A model generated the notes under the pieces. That model made no database searches. It worked only from the letters and a program-made list of their open reading frames with translations, and was not told the origin of the DNA. Positions 19,001 through 28,237 of a DNA stretch of 64,000 nucleotides are shown here, one piece after another. Source of the DNA: Vibrio pomeroyi (GTDB lineage Bacteria > Pseudomonadota > Gammaproteobacteria > Enterobacterales > Vibrionaceae); NCBI GenBank assembly GCA_041879425.1, contig CP090854.1:62001-126000 (forward strand), given 5' to 3'. The position numbers and the translations under genes are program-made. Every line of letters begins with the position of its first letter. Position 1 is the first letter of the stretch.

Positions 19001-19015
19001 TGAGGATGAAATAAG

Positions 19016-19459
19016 ATGTCAGTCATCGTACGTGAAGGTTCACTGGAAGAAGTGGTTTCAGTTGTGGAGCAGATCTCTGAGTTTGCTAAAAAAGAGAGTG
19101 TGGCCTCTCTTTCAGAGCGATTATCAGGTAAGAAGAACCTGATCTTAGTGGCAGAAGAGGCCGGAGTGCTGCTTGGTTTTAAGATTGGCTATGAATTGGA
19201 TCAGCAAACTTTTTACAGTTGGTTTGGTGGTGTGTCACCGCTCGCAAGAAACAAAGGGGTCGCACAGTCTCAGTTAGATGTTCAGGAGCAGTGGGCGCAA
19301 CAACAAGGTTATAAGCAGCTGAAAGTGAAATCTCGTAACCAGTTCCCTGCGATGTTACGCCTGCTATTGAGAAACGGTTATCAAATCGAAAAACTGGAAG
19401 AAAAAGAAGATATTAATGAAAATAGAATCCATTTCGTGAAGCAATTATCACCTCTGTGA
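19016..19459 (+). CDS. GNAT-family N-acetyltransferase
   Basis: A 147-residue cytoplasmic acetyltransferase. The acetyl-CoA-binding segment is visible as YSWFGGVSPLARNKGVAQSQLDVQEQWA, with the A motif in RNKGVA, followed by the typical strand-helix end KVKSRNQFPAMLRLLLRNGYQI. The substrate is unknown. It begins 15 bp after the hemB terminator with AGGATG before the ATG, and is the last gene before ryhB; in V. cholerae the ryhB locus is in the comparable position. Confidence 0.88.
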   Translation: MSVIVREGSLEEVVSVVEQISEFAKKESVASLSERLSGKKNLILVAEEAGVLLGFKIGYELDQQTFYSWFGGVSPLARNKGVAQSQLDVQEQWAQQQGYKQLKVKSRNQFPAMLRLLLRNGYQIEKLEEKEDINENRIHFVKQLSPL

Positions 19460-19524
19460 ATCGTTTTCAGCAGCGAGATAAAACATGAAAATGAAATTAA
19501 ATGAGATTTATTATCATTTACTGG

Positions 19525-19552
19525 TTGACTATTAAATGAGAATCATTATTAT
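19525..19552 (+). promoter_or_regulatory. Fur-controlled promoter of ryhB
   Basis: TTGACT (19525-19530) and TATTAT (19547-19552) are spaced 16 bp. The span between them holds a Fur box at 19532-19550 with about 14 of 19 matches to GATAATGATAATCATTATC, including the central AATGA and AATCATTAT. Fur bound here would block RNA polymerase in iron-rich cells. Transcription would start near 19559. Confidence 0.85.
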
Positions 19553-19558
19553 TAAACC

Positions 19559-19780
19559 TGTCTTAGGGAATGAGGAAATGTTCACAAGGATGTTAAGTAC
19601 TCAAGTATCAACTTGGTTACCCAACAGAATTCTCGCGAACTTGTACTAAGTTCTTTTTGACACGACATTGCTCACATTGCTTCCAGTGTAATTTATAGCT
19701 TTTAGGTAAAGCTGTGGTATTCAATTTGAATGGCTTTACCGGTTTTTGCTAGGCGACATCTTCGGGTGTCGCTTTTTTTA
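19559..19780 (+). ncRNA. ryhB: RyhB, iron-responsive Hfq-dependent small RNA
   Basis: The core CATTGCTCACATTGCTTCC (about 19665-19684) is identical to the pairing core of E. coli RyhB, which base-pairs with mRNAs of iron-using proteins to repress them when iron is scarce. The gene lies in the same interval as V. cholerae ryhB, between the hemB side and polA, and is much longer than the 90-nt enterobacterial RNA, as known for Vibrio (over 200 nt). The 5' end is inferred from the promoter. The 3' end is taken at the hairpin GCGACAT-CTTCGG-GTGTCGC with a T-run. An earlier hairpin at about 19704-19747 could give a shorter form. Confidence 0.92.
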
Positions 19781-19860
19781 TATCTCTATTTCAACAAGAT
19801 GCATATTTAGTGGCACGTATTTTTATGAATAAAACGCCATCAGCATTCTTTTCCACAATG

Positions 19861-20000
19861 CAAGATCGAAAAAAGATCGTTGATCATATGTTCGATCTGT
19901 AATTTTATCCTTTATTTTCAGTTGTTTATTTGTGTTTTTTGCTTGGTTTACCTTAGTTCTCAACAGGGTGGATAAATAATATAAACAGAGTTATCCACAG
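19861..20000 (+). promoter_or_regulatory. polA upstream region with DnaA boxes and a GATC cluster
   Basis: The 370 bp between ryhB and polA hold no supported gene. A consensus DnaA box TTATCCACA lies at 19991-19999, inside CAGAGTTATCCACAG, which is the same wording as the R4 region of E. coli oriC. A second box, TTATCCACC on the minus strand, is at 19967-19975. Four Dam sites (GATC) fall within 34 bp at 19864-19897. In E. coli DnaA is reported to bind upstream of polA, so regulation of polA by DnaA and methylation state is the simplest reading. Confidence 0.6.
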
Positions 20001-20150
20001 AACGCTTGTGTCTAAGAACAAAAAATAACAACAAATTGATTATAACGAACACAACCGAGTGAACGGATACGGATCGACAACGTGGAATCCAACCAACAGA
20101 CGTGGCATTCTTAACAGATAATTTCTGTACTTACTGGATACACAAACATT

Positions 20151-22949
20151 ATGGCTCGTATTCCTGATAATCCATTGATTCTGATCGATGGCTCTTCTTA
20201 CCTATATCGCGCGTTCCATGCTTACCCTGGCACAATGAGCAATGGTGATATCCCAACTAACGCCGTTTACGGTGTAGTTAACATGCTACGTAGCATGATG
20301 CGTCAATTTGCTTCTGATCGTATTGCGGTTATTTTTGATGCGAAAGGAAAGACGTTCCGTGATGACATGTACCCAGAGTACAAAGCAAACCGTCCCCCAA
20401 TGCCTGACGATCTTCGTTGCCAGATCGAACCTTTGCACAATGTGATTCGTGCGATGGGCTTGCCACTTATCTCTATTCCCGGCGTTGAAGCGGATGACGT
20501 GATCGGTACGCTTGCTTCTCAAGCTTCTGCGATGGGCATGCCTGTGCTTATCAGTACTGGCGATAAAGATATGGCACAGCTGGTTGATGACAACGTTACC
20601 CTGATCAACACCATGACTAACGTGGTGATGGATCGCGAAGGCGTTATTGAGAAATTTGGTATCCCACCAGAGCTTATCATCGACTACCTTGCGCTGATGG
20701 GCGATAAAGTCGATAACATCCCAGGCGTTCCGGGCGTCGGTGACAAGACAGCGACTGCTTTACTGCAAGGTATTGGTAGCATCGAAAAGCTGTACCAAAA
20801 TCTTGATGACATCGCGGCGCTTGGTTTCCGTGGTTCAAAGACCATGGCTAAGAAGCTGATTGATAATAAAGACAACGCTGAGATGTCTTACGAGCTTGCA
20901 ACGATCAAACTCGACGTCGAGCTAGAAGAGACTCCTGAGTCGCTTGTAAAAGCACAACCAAATACGGATGAGCTGATTAAGCTATACGGTCAACTGGTCT
21001 TCAAATCTTGGCTGAATGAGCTACTTGAAGGTGGCAGCGGCGTGGTTGAGGCGGATGAAAAGTCGGGTGCTGTGCGCAGCAGCACGGCATCAACCACTTC
21101 TACCGTAGAAATGAACACCTCTGCAGTGACGATTGATCGCAGCAACTACGAAACCATCTTAGATGAAGCTTCTTTTAATACGTGGCTAGAAAAACTGAAA
21201 GCATCAGAGGTGTTTGCCTTTGATACTGAAACAGACAGCTTGGACTACATGGTGGCTAACCTTGTTGGTCTATCATTCGCAACCGAAGAAGGCGTTGCCG
21301 CTTACGTACCGGTTGCCCATGACTACCTAGATGCACCTCAACAACTCGATCGTGATTGGGTACTTGAACAGCTTAAGCCGATTCTTGAAGATGACGCACA
21401 AGCTAAAGTCGGTCAAAACCTGAAATACGACATGAGCGTTTTAGCGCGCTACGGTATCGAGATGAAAGGCATCAAGCACGACACCATGCTAGCGTCTTAC
21501 GTCTTCAATAGTGTTGGCGGTAAGCATGATATGGATAGCCTAGCGCTGCGCTTCCTACAGCACAGCTGCATCTCATTCGAGCAAATCGCAGGTAAAGGTA
21601 AGAAGCAGCTTACTTTCAACCAGATTGAGCTGGGTGAGGCGTCTCCATACGCTGCAGAAGATGCGGACGTAACACTACGTCTTCATAACCGTTTAATGGA
21701 AAACATCGAGCAAGACGAAAAGCTAAAAGCGATTTATGAAGAGATTGAAGTACCACTGATTCCAGTGATGTCTCGTATTGAACGCACTGGTGTATTCATC
21801 GACGACATGTTGCTAGGCGCTCAATCGCAAGAGATTGCAGTTCGTCTTGATGAGCTAGAGCAGAAAGCTTACGAGATTGCAGAGCAAGAGTTCAACATGA
21901 ACTCGCCAAAACAACTGCAAGCGATTCTTTTTGAAAAGATGGGCTTGCCTGTTATTAAGAAAACGCCATCAGGTGCCCCTTCAACCAATGAAGAAGTGCT
22001 ACAAGAACTGGCGCTTGATTACCCGCTACCTAAGCTGATCATTGAGTATCGTGGCCTTGCGAAGTTGAAATCAACTTACACCGATAAGCTGCCGAAGATG
22101 ATCAACGCTGAAACTGGTCGTGTTCATACGTCTTACCACCAAGCGGTGACGGCGACGGGTCGTCTGTCTTCTACTGATCCAAACTTACAGAACATTCCAA
22201 TTCGTAATGATGAAGGTCGTCGCATCCGCCAAGCATTCGTTGCACAGCATGGTTGGAAGATTCTAGCGGTCGATTACTCTCAAATTGAATTACGTATCAT
22301 GGCGCACCTATCGGGTGACAAAGCGCTTCTGGAGGCATTCCAACAAGGCAAAGATATCCACGCAGCAACGGCGGCTGAGATCATCGGCGTTAATATTGAG
22401 GATGTAACGACAGAACAACGTCGTCGTGCTAAAGCCGTTAACTTCGGTCTTATCTACGGTATGAGTGCCTTTGGTTTGGCTAAGCAGCTAGGCATTCCTC
22501 GTGGCGAAGCACAGCACTACATGGATACTTACTTCGAGCGCTACCCTGGTGTAATGCAGTACATGGAAGACACACGCAGTGCTGCTTCTGAACAGGGCTT
22601 CGTTGAAACCATTTACGGTCGTCGTTTGCACCTTCCTGAAATTCAATCTCGTAATGGCATGCGTCGTAAAGCAGCTGAGCGTGCGGCGATCAACGCGCCA
22701 ATGCAAGGTACAGCGGCAGACATCATTAAGAAAGCGATGCTATTGGTTGATGAATGGATCCAAGCGGAAGGCGATGGTCGAGTTAAGTTATTGATGCAAG
22801 TACACGATGAATTGGTATTTGAAGTGGAAGAGTCATCTTTAGCCGAAATTGAAAGTAAAGTACAAGAATTGATGGAATCAGCTGCAGAGCTAGAAGTGCC
22901 GTTGGTTGCGGAAGCTGGCCACGGTGACAACTGGGATCAAGCCCACTAA
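20151..22949 (+). CDS. polA: DNA polymerase I
   Basis: Pol I fills gaps and removes primers in replication and repair. The 932-residue protein has all three domains: the 5'-3' flap exonuclease (1-300; [23 protein letters not shown] in two conserved blocks, [20 protein letters not shown]), the 3'-5' proofreading domain with the catalytic pair in FDTETDSLD (about 355-540), and the polymerase domain ([42 protein letters not shown]). All catalytic acids are present. It is monocistronic and closes with a terminator at 22983. Confidence 0.98.
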   Translation: MARIPDNPLILIDGSSYLYRAFHAYPGTMSNGDIPTNAVYGVVNMLRSMMRQFASDRIAVIFDAKGKTFRDDMYPEYKANRPPMPDDLRCQIEPLHNVIRAMGLPLISIPGVEADDVIGTLASQASAMGMPVLISTGDKDMAQLVDDNVTLINTMTNVVMDREGVIEKFGIPPELIIDYLALMGDKVDNIPGVPGVGDKTATALLQGIGSIEKLYQNLDDIAALGFRGSKTMAKKLIDNKDNAEMSYELATIKLDVELEETPESLVKAQPNTDELIKLYGQLVFKSWLNELLEGGSGVVEADEKSGAVRSSTASTTSTVEMNTSAVTIDRSNYETILDEASFNTWLEKLKASEVFAFDTETDSLDYMVANLVGLSFATEEGVAAYVPVAHDYLDAPQQLDRDWVLEQLKPILEDDAQAKVGQNLKYDMSVLARYGIEMKGIKHDTMLASYVFNSVGGKHDMDSLALRFLQHSCISFEQIAGKGKKQLTFNQIELGEASPYAAEDADVTLRLHNRLMENIEQDEKLKAIYEEIEVPLIPVMSRIERTGVFIDDMLLGAQSQEIAVRLDELEQKAYEIAEQEFNMNSPKQLQAILFEKMGLPVIKKTPSGAPSTNEEVLQELALDYPLPKLIIEYRGLAKLKSTYTDKLPKMINAETGRVHTSYHQAVTATGRLSSTDPNLQNIPIRNDEGRRIRQAFVAQHGWKILAVDYSQIELRIMAHLSGDKALLEAFQQGKDIHAATAAEIIGVNIEDVTTEQRRRAKAVNFGLIYGMSAFGLAKQLGIPRGEAQHYMDTYFERYPGVMQYMEDTRSAASEQGFVETIYGRRLHLPEIQSRNGMRRKAAERAAINAPMQGTAADIIKKAMLLVDEWIQAEGDGRVKLLMQVHDELVFEVEESSLAEIESKVQELMESAAELEVPLVAEAGHGDNWDQAH

Positions 22950-22982
22950 TCAGTTTTTGACCTTATTAAGCAAATTAGTATG

Positions 22983-23012
22983 AGCCAGTGCACAAACACT
23001 GGCTTTTTTTTA
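22983..23012 (+). terminator. Terminator after polA
   Basis: AGCCAGTG / CACTGGCT with a six-base loop is followed by eight T residues. Confidence 0.88.
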
Positions 23013-23124
23013 TCTCGAATAAAGTTGAATCGTGAAAAGGGGTTAGGTGTTTTAATAAAACATTCATGAAAAAAAACTACAAAAATTGTTTTCATTTCTG
23101 AGCAATTGTTGTACATTAAATCTC

Positions 23125-23230
23125 GTAGGGTACAGAGGTAAGATGTTCTATCTTTCAGACCTTTTGTTTCACGTTATTGGATTAGGCTGATTCAGCCGCC
23201 CCAGTCAGCATTTGACTGGGGCGTTTTTTC
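23125..23230 (+). ncRNA. spf: Spot 42 small RNA
   Basis: The sequence from GTAGGGTACAGAGGTAAGAT through TTCTATCTTTCAGACC is essentially that of E. coli Spot 42, and the gene sits directly downstream of polA as in E. coli. The RNA ends in the terminator CGCCCCAGTCA / TGACTGGGGCG with a T-run (23199-23229). Spot 42 is an Hfq-binding regulator of carbon metabolism (galK, sugar uptake, TCA genes), repressed by cAMP-CRP in E. coli. The rest of the gap up to 23456 is AT-rich, and I see no further gene in it. A second sRNA (VSsrna24) has been described between spf and engB in vibrios, but I could not recognise it here. Confidence 0.97.
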
Positions 23231-23456
23231 TTGTGCGAAAGAAAAATATTTCCAACCTACTATTCCCCTGTAAATCCGCTTCTTTTTAGTGCCTTTTATT
23301 ACTCTTTTTCTACTACTCTAGCTAACCCTCAATTCGTCCTAAATCTGGAATTTGATCAGCAATTGGTAATTTAAATCCACACTTAAATTGATTGTTTTAT
23401 CATTTGAAATAACTTTTATTTTACAAGTTGCCGATAAAGGATTGATGGCTCATGCC

Positions 23457-24056
23457 TTATTTATCAGAGCATTGAGTCGGTGAATGCTCAATGTAGTCCA
23501 TGATTTCTTGCTGCTTCTCGGTGCTGTATTTCAGTGCTTCGGCAGTGACTTGGATAGATTGAGCCATAGAGGAGATATTGTTGGTCGCTTTAACCAAGGT
23601 TTGTTGCATAGGTTTGAGGATTAGCAGGTAAATAGCGGTCAGGGCGATAATAATCACACCGACAACGGCAACCAGCGCGATGATGACTTTGGTTTGGATA
23701 TCATCGAGCAACGTTTGGCTTGTCTGTTTAAAGGCGACGCGTGATTGAGCTAAGGCTTGTGGCAGTTGATTGAGCGAGGTCTTGGTTGTGTCTGCAAGCT
23801 TGTTGATGCTTTCAACCGTTTGATTGAGAGCCAGTTGTTGTTCGTCGCTGAGGTTAGGGTTATTGACGATGGCTTGCAAAGATTGTGATATCACTTCGAG
23901 TGACTCGCTTGCTTCCTGAGCGTACTTTTCCATACCGTCGAGGTCTAAGGTCATATCGACGTTGATCAGTGGTGCTTCCGTGGGTTCTGCGTCAGAGGCG
24001 TGGCCTATAACAGGTATCAGGATCATTGCCATTACGGCCAAGAGTGTTTTCCACAT
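23457..24056 (-). CDS. Small MCP-like membrane protein of unknown function
   Basis: I do not recognise a named family. The 199-residue protein begins MWKTLLAVMAMILIPVIGHASDAEP, which is a cleavable signal peptide or anchor. A helical periplasmic stretch follows (about 30-110; EKYAQEASESLEVISQSLQ), then one strong membrane helix (about 120-145; VIIALVAVVGVIIIALTAIYLL), and a short cytoplasmic helical tail. The topology resembles a chemoreceptor cut off before its signalling domain. The frame is open from 24110, but AAGGAA upstream of ATG 24056 fixes the start. It lies between Spot 42 and engB and is probably its own unit. Confidence 0.8.
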   Translation of the reverse strand: MWKTLLAVMAMILIPVIGHASDAEPTEAPLINVDMTLDLDGMEKYAQEASESLEVISQSLQAIVNNPNLSDEQQLALNQTVESINKLADTTKTSLNQLPQALAQSRVAFKQTSQTLLDDIQTKVIIALVAVVGVIIIALTAIYLLILKPMQQTLVKATNNISSMAQSIQVTAEALKYSTEKQQEIMDYIEHSPTQCSDK

Positions 24057-24186
24057 GAGTATTCCTTTCTCTATATTCTGTTTATCAAAGTCTGTTTTAG
24101 TATGGTCCACTTCTGTTGCTTATAACGGGTTTATCTTGTTTTTTATCCTTAGTTTTTGAATTTAACTCGCTAATTTATAGGTAAAA

Positions 24187-24220
24187 AAATACCCCACCTA
24201 TATAAGGCAGGGTATTGATA
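24187..24220 (-). terminator. Terminator after engB
   Basis: On the minus strand, ATACCCTGCCT / AGGTGGGGTAT with a TATAT-rich loop is followed by seven T residues. It ends engB transcription before the membrane-protein gene. Confidence 0.8.
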
Positions 24221-24266
24221 AGGTGCGACCACTTTATGGTAGCGATCTAGTCCCTCTATATAGAGA

Positions 24267-24926
24267 CTACTCTGAATCGTTGTGTTCTTCGTCTGCTAAC
24301 TCATCGATAAGCTGGTCTGCAAGCGCTGGCGCGAACCACTCATCCATCTTGGCACGCAGTTGGTCAACGCCGATGCCTTTCATAGAAGAGAAGACATCAA
24401 CTGCTACATCACCACCGAAAGATTTTGCATCGTTACGGATTTTCAGTAGCTGTGCTTTACGCGCACCGCTTTTCAGTTTGTCTGCTTTTGTTAACAAAAC
24501 CTGTACTGGGATACGGCTATCGATAGCCCAGTAGATCATTTGTTGGTCAAGGTCTTTCATTGGGTGACGGATATCCATCAATACCACTAGACCTTTTAGG
24601 CTTTCACGTCGCTGTAGGTATTCACCTAACGACTTCTGCCACTTTTTCTTCATCTCAAGTGGTACTTGAGCGAAGCCATATCCAGGTAAATCGACGATAT
24701 GACAACCGTCAGTCACCTTAAATAGGTTAATTAGCTGAGTTCGACCTGGTGTCTTACTGGTTTTCGCCAAGCTTTTTTGGTTTGTAACGCGGTTTAGTGC
24801 GCTAGATTTACCAGCATTGGAGCGTCCTGCAAACGCAATTTCGATCCCTTCGTCTTCTGGTAAATGACGAATATCAGGTGCACTGGTAATGAAATGCGTG
24901 TTTTGATAATGAATTTTTACGCTCAC
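24267..24926 (-). CDS. engB: Ribosome biogenesis GTP-binding protein EngB (YsxC/YihA)
   Basis: EngB is an essential small GTPase in 50S ribosome assembly. The 219-residue protein has G1 [14 protein letters not shown]2 [12 protein letters not shown]3 DLPGYGFA, G4 LLTKADKL and G5 FSSMKG in order. The reading frame is open from 25076, but the GTG at 24926 has GGAG six bases upstream and gives the conserved [18 protein letters not shown] start. It is divergent from the cytochrome c4 gene, with about 150 bp between them. Confidence 0.96.
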   Translation of the reverse strand: MSVKIHYQNTHFITSAPDIRHLPEDEGIEIAFAGRSNAGKSSALNRVTNQKSLAKTSKTPGRTQLINLFKVTDGCHIVDLPGYGFAQVPLEMKKKWQKSLGEYLQRRESLKGLVVLMDIRHPMKDLDQQMIYWAIDSRIPVQVLLTKADKLKSGARKAQLLKIRNDAKSFGGDVAVDVFSSMKGIGVDQLRAKMDEWFAPALADQLIDELADEEHNDSE

Positions 24927-25074
24927 TGTTAACTCCATCTCGACTTTGTGTAGTCGATTGATTACTTTTTTGTGAATTTGTGTAAAATAACCGTGCTCGG
25001 CATAAGGTCGCCTATTGTACCATGAGTGGCAACATAGAGTGGTACTGGAAGCTTGATAATTATAATGGAATGTC

Positions 25075-25692
25075 ATGAAGAAATTAGCGCTAATTTTGAG
25101 TCTTTTAGCCAGCTGCTCAGTATGGGCTCAAGGTAGTATTGAAGCTGGTAAAGCCAAATCACAAACATGTGTTGCCTGCCACGGTGCTGACGGCAACAGT
25201 CTGATCACTCAGTACCCTAAGCTGGCTGGTCAACATGAGAAGTACCTAGAGAAGCAGTTAAAAGAGCTTAAGCTAGGTATGACAAGTGGTGGTAAGCAAG
25301 GTCGTTACGAACCTGTAATGGGTGCAATGGCGATGCCTTTATCTGAAGAAGATATGGCTGACCTAGCGGCATACTACGCATCTCTACCTATCTCTAGTAA
25401 CTCTACTCCTGAAAATGTAGTAGATGAAGGTAAGGTTCTTTACACGGCGGGTAACGCAGAACGCGGCCTAACGGCGTGTATTGCTTGTCACGGCCCACGT
25501 GGTAACGGTACCGAACTTTCAGGTTTCCCTAAGATTTCTGGTCAACACGCAGATTACATCAAGGCTCAACTTGAAAAATTCCGCGATGGTAACCGTAATA
25601 ACGACATGAATGCGATGATGCGTGATGTAGCTAAAAAGTTAACAGACGCAGAAATTGATACCTTATCGAAGTACGTTGGTGGTCTACACTAA
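25075..25692 (+). CDS. Diheme cytochrome c4
   Basis: A periplasmic diheme electron carrier of 205 residues. The Sec signal peptide is [19 protein letters not shown]. Two cytochrome c domains follow, with heme sites CVACHGADG and CIACHGPRG. Downstream axial-Met candidates lie in [15 protein letters not shown] and [14 protein letters not shown]. Cytochrome c4 passes electrons from the bc1 complex to terminal oxidases such as cbb3. It is transcribed away from engB and closes with a strong terminator at 25754. Confidence 0.95.
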   Translation: MKKLALILSLLASCSVWAQGSIEAGKAKSQTCVACHGADGNSLITQYPKLAGQHEKYLEKQLKELKLGMTSGGKQGRYEPVMGAMAMPLSEEDMADLAAYYASLPISSNSTPENVVDEGKVLYTAGNAERGLTACIACHGPRGNGTELSGFPKISGQHADYIKAQLEKFRDGNRNNDMNAMMRDVAKKLTDAEIDTLSKYVGGLH

Positions 25693-25753
25693 TTTGTCGG
25701 TTTCTTGCTCTTAGCCAGAGTGAAGAAATGTACGTTCGAGCGAGATTGAAGAG

Positions 25754-25790
25754 ACGCCCCGATCAATTATGGTCGGGGCGTTTTCTTTTT
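25754..25790 (+). terminator. Terminator after cytochrome c4
   Basis: ACGCCCCGATC / GGTCGGGGCG with the loop AATTAT is followed by TTTTCTTTTT. Confidence 0.88.
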
Positions 25791-25899
25791 GGCTAGTTTC
25801 TTTTGATTGCCACTAGTTATGAATCAATCGCTTATGTCTGATTTATCTATGTGTGATCAATTTGTGTTCGAAAGTGTGAACTCGCACTATTGTAGTCTT

Positions 25900-26180
25900 T
25901 TTGTAACACGGTAAAGTAACCGCCATCAGCTAGGAGCTGACTTAGATATGGATGATCATCTAGTCTAATGGTATAGACAGAAACGGATCAGGCTAGGACA
26001 GCCCAGCAACAAGGTGTTAGAAAAGGATAGCCAAAACTCATCAGGACGATGAACAACAAACAAATTTGGCATGGAAAGCACCAATAACAAATGGAGATTT
26101 GTGTACCAAGTTGAGTATGCAAATTTTGGCCGATATAGGCAGATTTAGAGAGCGATAGGTTTTCCTATCGCTTTTTTTAT
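25900..26180 (+). ncRNA. csrC: CsrB/CsrC-family small RNA that sequesters CsrA
   Basis: This stretch holds eight GGA motifs within about 165 nt, several in the loops of small perfect hairpins: CAGC-TAGGA-GCTG (25927-25939), GGCT-AGGAC-AGCC (25991-26003), TCATC-AGGAC-GATGA (26038-26052) and ACAAAT-GGAG-ATTTGT (26087-26102). That is the hallmark of RNAs that bind several CsrA dimers. A terminator GCGATAGG / CCTATCGC with a T-run ends it (about 26151-26178). E. coli csrC sits between yihA (engB) and yihI, and both genes flank this interval, so csrC is the best name. The 5' end is inferred from a weak -10 (TATTGT near 25889). Confidence 0.88.
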
Positions 26181-26263
26181 TGATTTGATGAAAAAACACC
26201 CAATACCTCTCCACTATAAACGCAGTTTCTGGTATGTTTCGCATCCCTGTTTAAGGATGTGCT

Positions 26264-26902
26264 ATGTATACTTGTCCCTTATGCCATCACCAAGGCGTGA
26301 ATCACTATTTTGAAGACAAACGCAGAGCCTATCTGCAGTGTCAGCAATGTGAACTGGTATTTGTTAAACCTGAACAAAGGTTAGAAGCAAAAGAAGAAAA
26401 AGCACACTATGATCTCCATGAGAACGATCCTAGTGATGCAGGCTATCGCCGTTTTTTATCTCGCATCGCGGATCCACTAACAGACAAAATTTCATCTAAC
26501 TCACAAGGGTTGGATTTTGGTTGTGGCCCAGGCCCTACGCTATCTATCATGTTAGAAGAAGCCGGACACACCATGGAGTTGTACGATATCTATTACCACC
26601 CAGAGACTTCTGTGTTGGAAAAAACGTACGACTTTATGACTGCCACGGAGGTGATTGAACATCTTTATCACCCAGACAAAGTGTGGCAGCAATGGTTGAA
26701 TTTAGTTAAACCCAAAGGCTGGATTGGTCTTATGACTAAGCTAGTAATAGACGTAGATGCGTTTGCTGGTTGGCACTACAAGAATGACCCGACTCATGTT
26801 GTCTTCTTTAGTCGTCAAACATTCCAGTTTTTGGCAGAGCGGGATAAGCTCGAACTAGAATTTTTTGGAAATGATGTAATTTTACTGAGGAAAGTGCAGT
26901 AA
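26264..26902 (+). CDS. Zinc-ribbon class I SAM-dependent methyltransferase
   Basis: A 212-residue cytoplasmic protein. Residues 1-35 form a four-cysteine zinc ribbon (CPLCHHQG ... CQQCELVF). A Rossmann methyltransferase follows: the SAM motif LDFGCGPGPTLSIML, an acidic residue after the second strand (MELYDIY), and TATEVIEHLYHPDKVW. It resembles Methyltransf_23-type enzymes; the substrate is unknown. Its stop overlaps the yihI start (TAATG), so the two are translationally coupled, and the pair yihI plus DUF2489 follows in the same operon. Confidence 0.9.
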   Translation: MYTCPLCHHQGVNHYFEDKRRAYLQCQQCELVFVKPEQRLEAKEEKAHYDLHENDPSDAGYRRFLSRIADPLTDKISSNSQGLDFGCGPGPTLSIMLEEAGHTMELYDIYYHPETSVLEKTYDFMTATEVIEHLYHPDKVWQQWLNLVKPKGWIGLMTKLVIDVDAFAGWHYKNDPTHVVFFSRQTFQFLAERDKLELEFFGNDVILLRKVQ

Positions 26903-27459
26903 TGGCTCGTAGTAAAAAATCAAGAAAGCCGGGAGCTCTTGGCGCTCCGGAACCTATGGTTACTCGTAACCGTAGCGAATCTGATGTTGAAGGTCGTGAA
27001 CGTAAGCGTGTTAAAAAGCGTAAAGGCCTAAAATCTGGCAGCCGTCACTCAGATGGTAGCGAAGCAAAACAGCGTAAAGCTGCACAAGCTCGCGACCCTC
27101 GTTTAGGCAGCAAGAAAAAAATCCCGCTGATTATTGAACCAGCGAAGAAGCCAACGAAACAAGAGCGTAAGCTATCTAACGAACAAGAGTTAGAGATGCT
27201 TGAGAACGATGCTCAACTGAACACTCTACTAGACCGTCTTGAAAATGGTGAAAACCTAGGTGCCGGTCTACAGAAGTTCGTTGACGAGAAACTTGATCGT
27301 ATCGAACACCTAATGGGCCGCTTAGGTCTATTAGAACCAGAAGAAGATGAAGAAGAGATCTTCGAAGAAGCACCAGTTGCCTCTAAGAAGAAAGCAAGCT
27401 CTGACGAAGACTTGCTATCTCAATTCGAAGACTTCGACTTAGACAGCTTTAAAGGTTAA
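26902..27459 (+). CDS. yihI: YihI, activator of the GTPase Der
   Basis: YihI is a GTPase-activating protein for the ribosome-assembly GTPase Der (EngA) in E. coli. The 185-residue protein has the expected layout: a very basic N-terminal region (residues 1-95, RKRVKKRKGLKSGSRHSD, DPRLGSKKKIPL), a helical Der-binding core (LSNEQELEMLENDAQLNTLLDRLENGE, in two blocks, then VDEKLDRIEHLMGRLGL), and an acidic tail. It begins at the stop of the methyltransferase gene. The csrC-yihI neighbourhood matches E. coli. Confidence 0.93.
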   Translation: MARSKKSRKPGALGAPEPMVTRNRSESDVEGRERKRVKKRKGLKSGSRHSDGSEAKQRKAAQARDPRLGSKKKIPLIIEPAKKPTKQERKLSNEQELEMLENDAQLNTLLDRLENGENLGAGLQKFVDEKLDRIEHLMGRLGLLEPEEDEEEIFEEAPVASKKKASSDEDLLSQFEDFDLDSFKG

Positions 27460-27465
27460 TAGCCA

Positions 27466-27954
27466 ATGAACGTAACCTTATTAGCAATTGCTGGTGGAAT
27501 TATCATTCTCGGCTTGGGCTCTTACGCAGGTTACCTTCTACTTCAAGTGAAGAAGCAGACGGAGTTGCAAAAGCAGCATCAAGCACTAGCCATTGAGAAA
27601 CGTAACGCGACGATTTACGACAACGTAAATACCTTGTGTCTAGCGGGCATTCAAGGGCAGTGTGATTTACCTGAGATCAGTATCCGAGTGTGTATCATTA
27701 TGGATAACGTTCAGGGTGATGAGCGTGTCGATTTAGATTCTGAATATCCTGCTCTTTCTGAGCTGTACCACATCGTTAAAGATATGGCGCGCGGAGAGGA
27801 AAGACAGGAATTGACGAAGAAAGAACGCATGCAGCAGAATCTCACACGCCACAAGGCAGAGACTCGCTTGAACGATGCGGTTATCGAAGATTTGATAAGG
27901 TTGCAGGAGAAGGTTAAGCCTCTCAACAACCAAATCAATATTCAGATGATCTAG
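27466..27954 (+). CDS. DUF2489 membrane-anchored protein
   Basis: A 162-residue protein with one N-terminal membrane helix (VTLLAIAGGIIILGLGSYAGYLLL) followed by a helical cytoplasmic domain with NTLCLAGIQGQCDLPEISIRV and a charged coiled C-terminus. The sequence fits DUF2489, which in vibrios and related genera sits between yihI and hemN. It starts six bases after the yihI stop and is almost certainly in the same operon. The function is unknown. Confidence 0.85.
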   Translation: MNVTLLAIAGGIIILGLGSYAGYLLLQVKKQTELQKQHQALAIEKRNATIYDNVNTLCLAGIQGQCDLPEISIRVCIIMDNVQGDERVDLDSEYPALSELYHIVKDMARGEERQELTKKERMQQNLTRHKAETRLNDAVIEDLIRLQEKVKPLNNQINIQMI

Positions 27955-28237
27955 TCGCTAAGACTATTAATATAGAGGCTCGTTTAATACACGGTGTATT
28001 TAAGATTCATTATCTTTAATCCCGAGTGCTGAATGAGCCTTCTTACCTCTTGCACCCCTGTATTTCGGTGCATTGTTAGTGATCAAGCTAGCAGTTCTGA
28101 GTTTTTATCTGAAAAAAAGATTTTGTCTTGAAACGACCTTACAAGTCGTGTGGCAAAATAACCCGTCTATATTTTAATGTATGTAAAATGATTTGAGAGA
28201 CCTTAGGTTCTCGCGGATCTAAATTGGAAGTACCGCT

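Noticed and set aside
19825..19902. A 25-codon plus-strand frame (MNKTPSAFF...) between ryhB and polA
   Set aside because: There is no ribosome site, and it lies in the GATC-rich control region; composition alone does not support coding.
19861..20000. Possibility that the DnaA-box/GATC cluster is a replication origin
   Set aside because: There are only two DnaA boxes and no clear 13-mer unwinding array; the Vibrio chromosome 1 origin lies near gidA/mioC, not polA.
22579..22794. Alternative-frame ORFs inside polA and other long genes
   Set aside because: They are shadows of conserved genes, with no ribosome sites or protein-family motifs.
28045..28075. Hairpin TGCACC / CGGTGCA upstream of hemN, considered as a riboswitch or terminator
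   Set aside because: The stem is short with no T-run, and no known riboswitch core was recognised.
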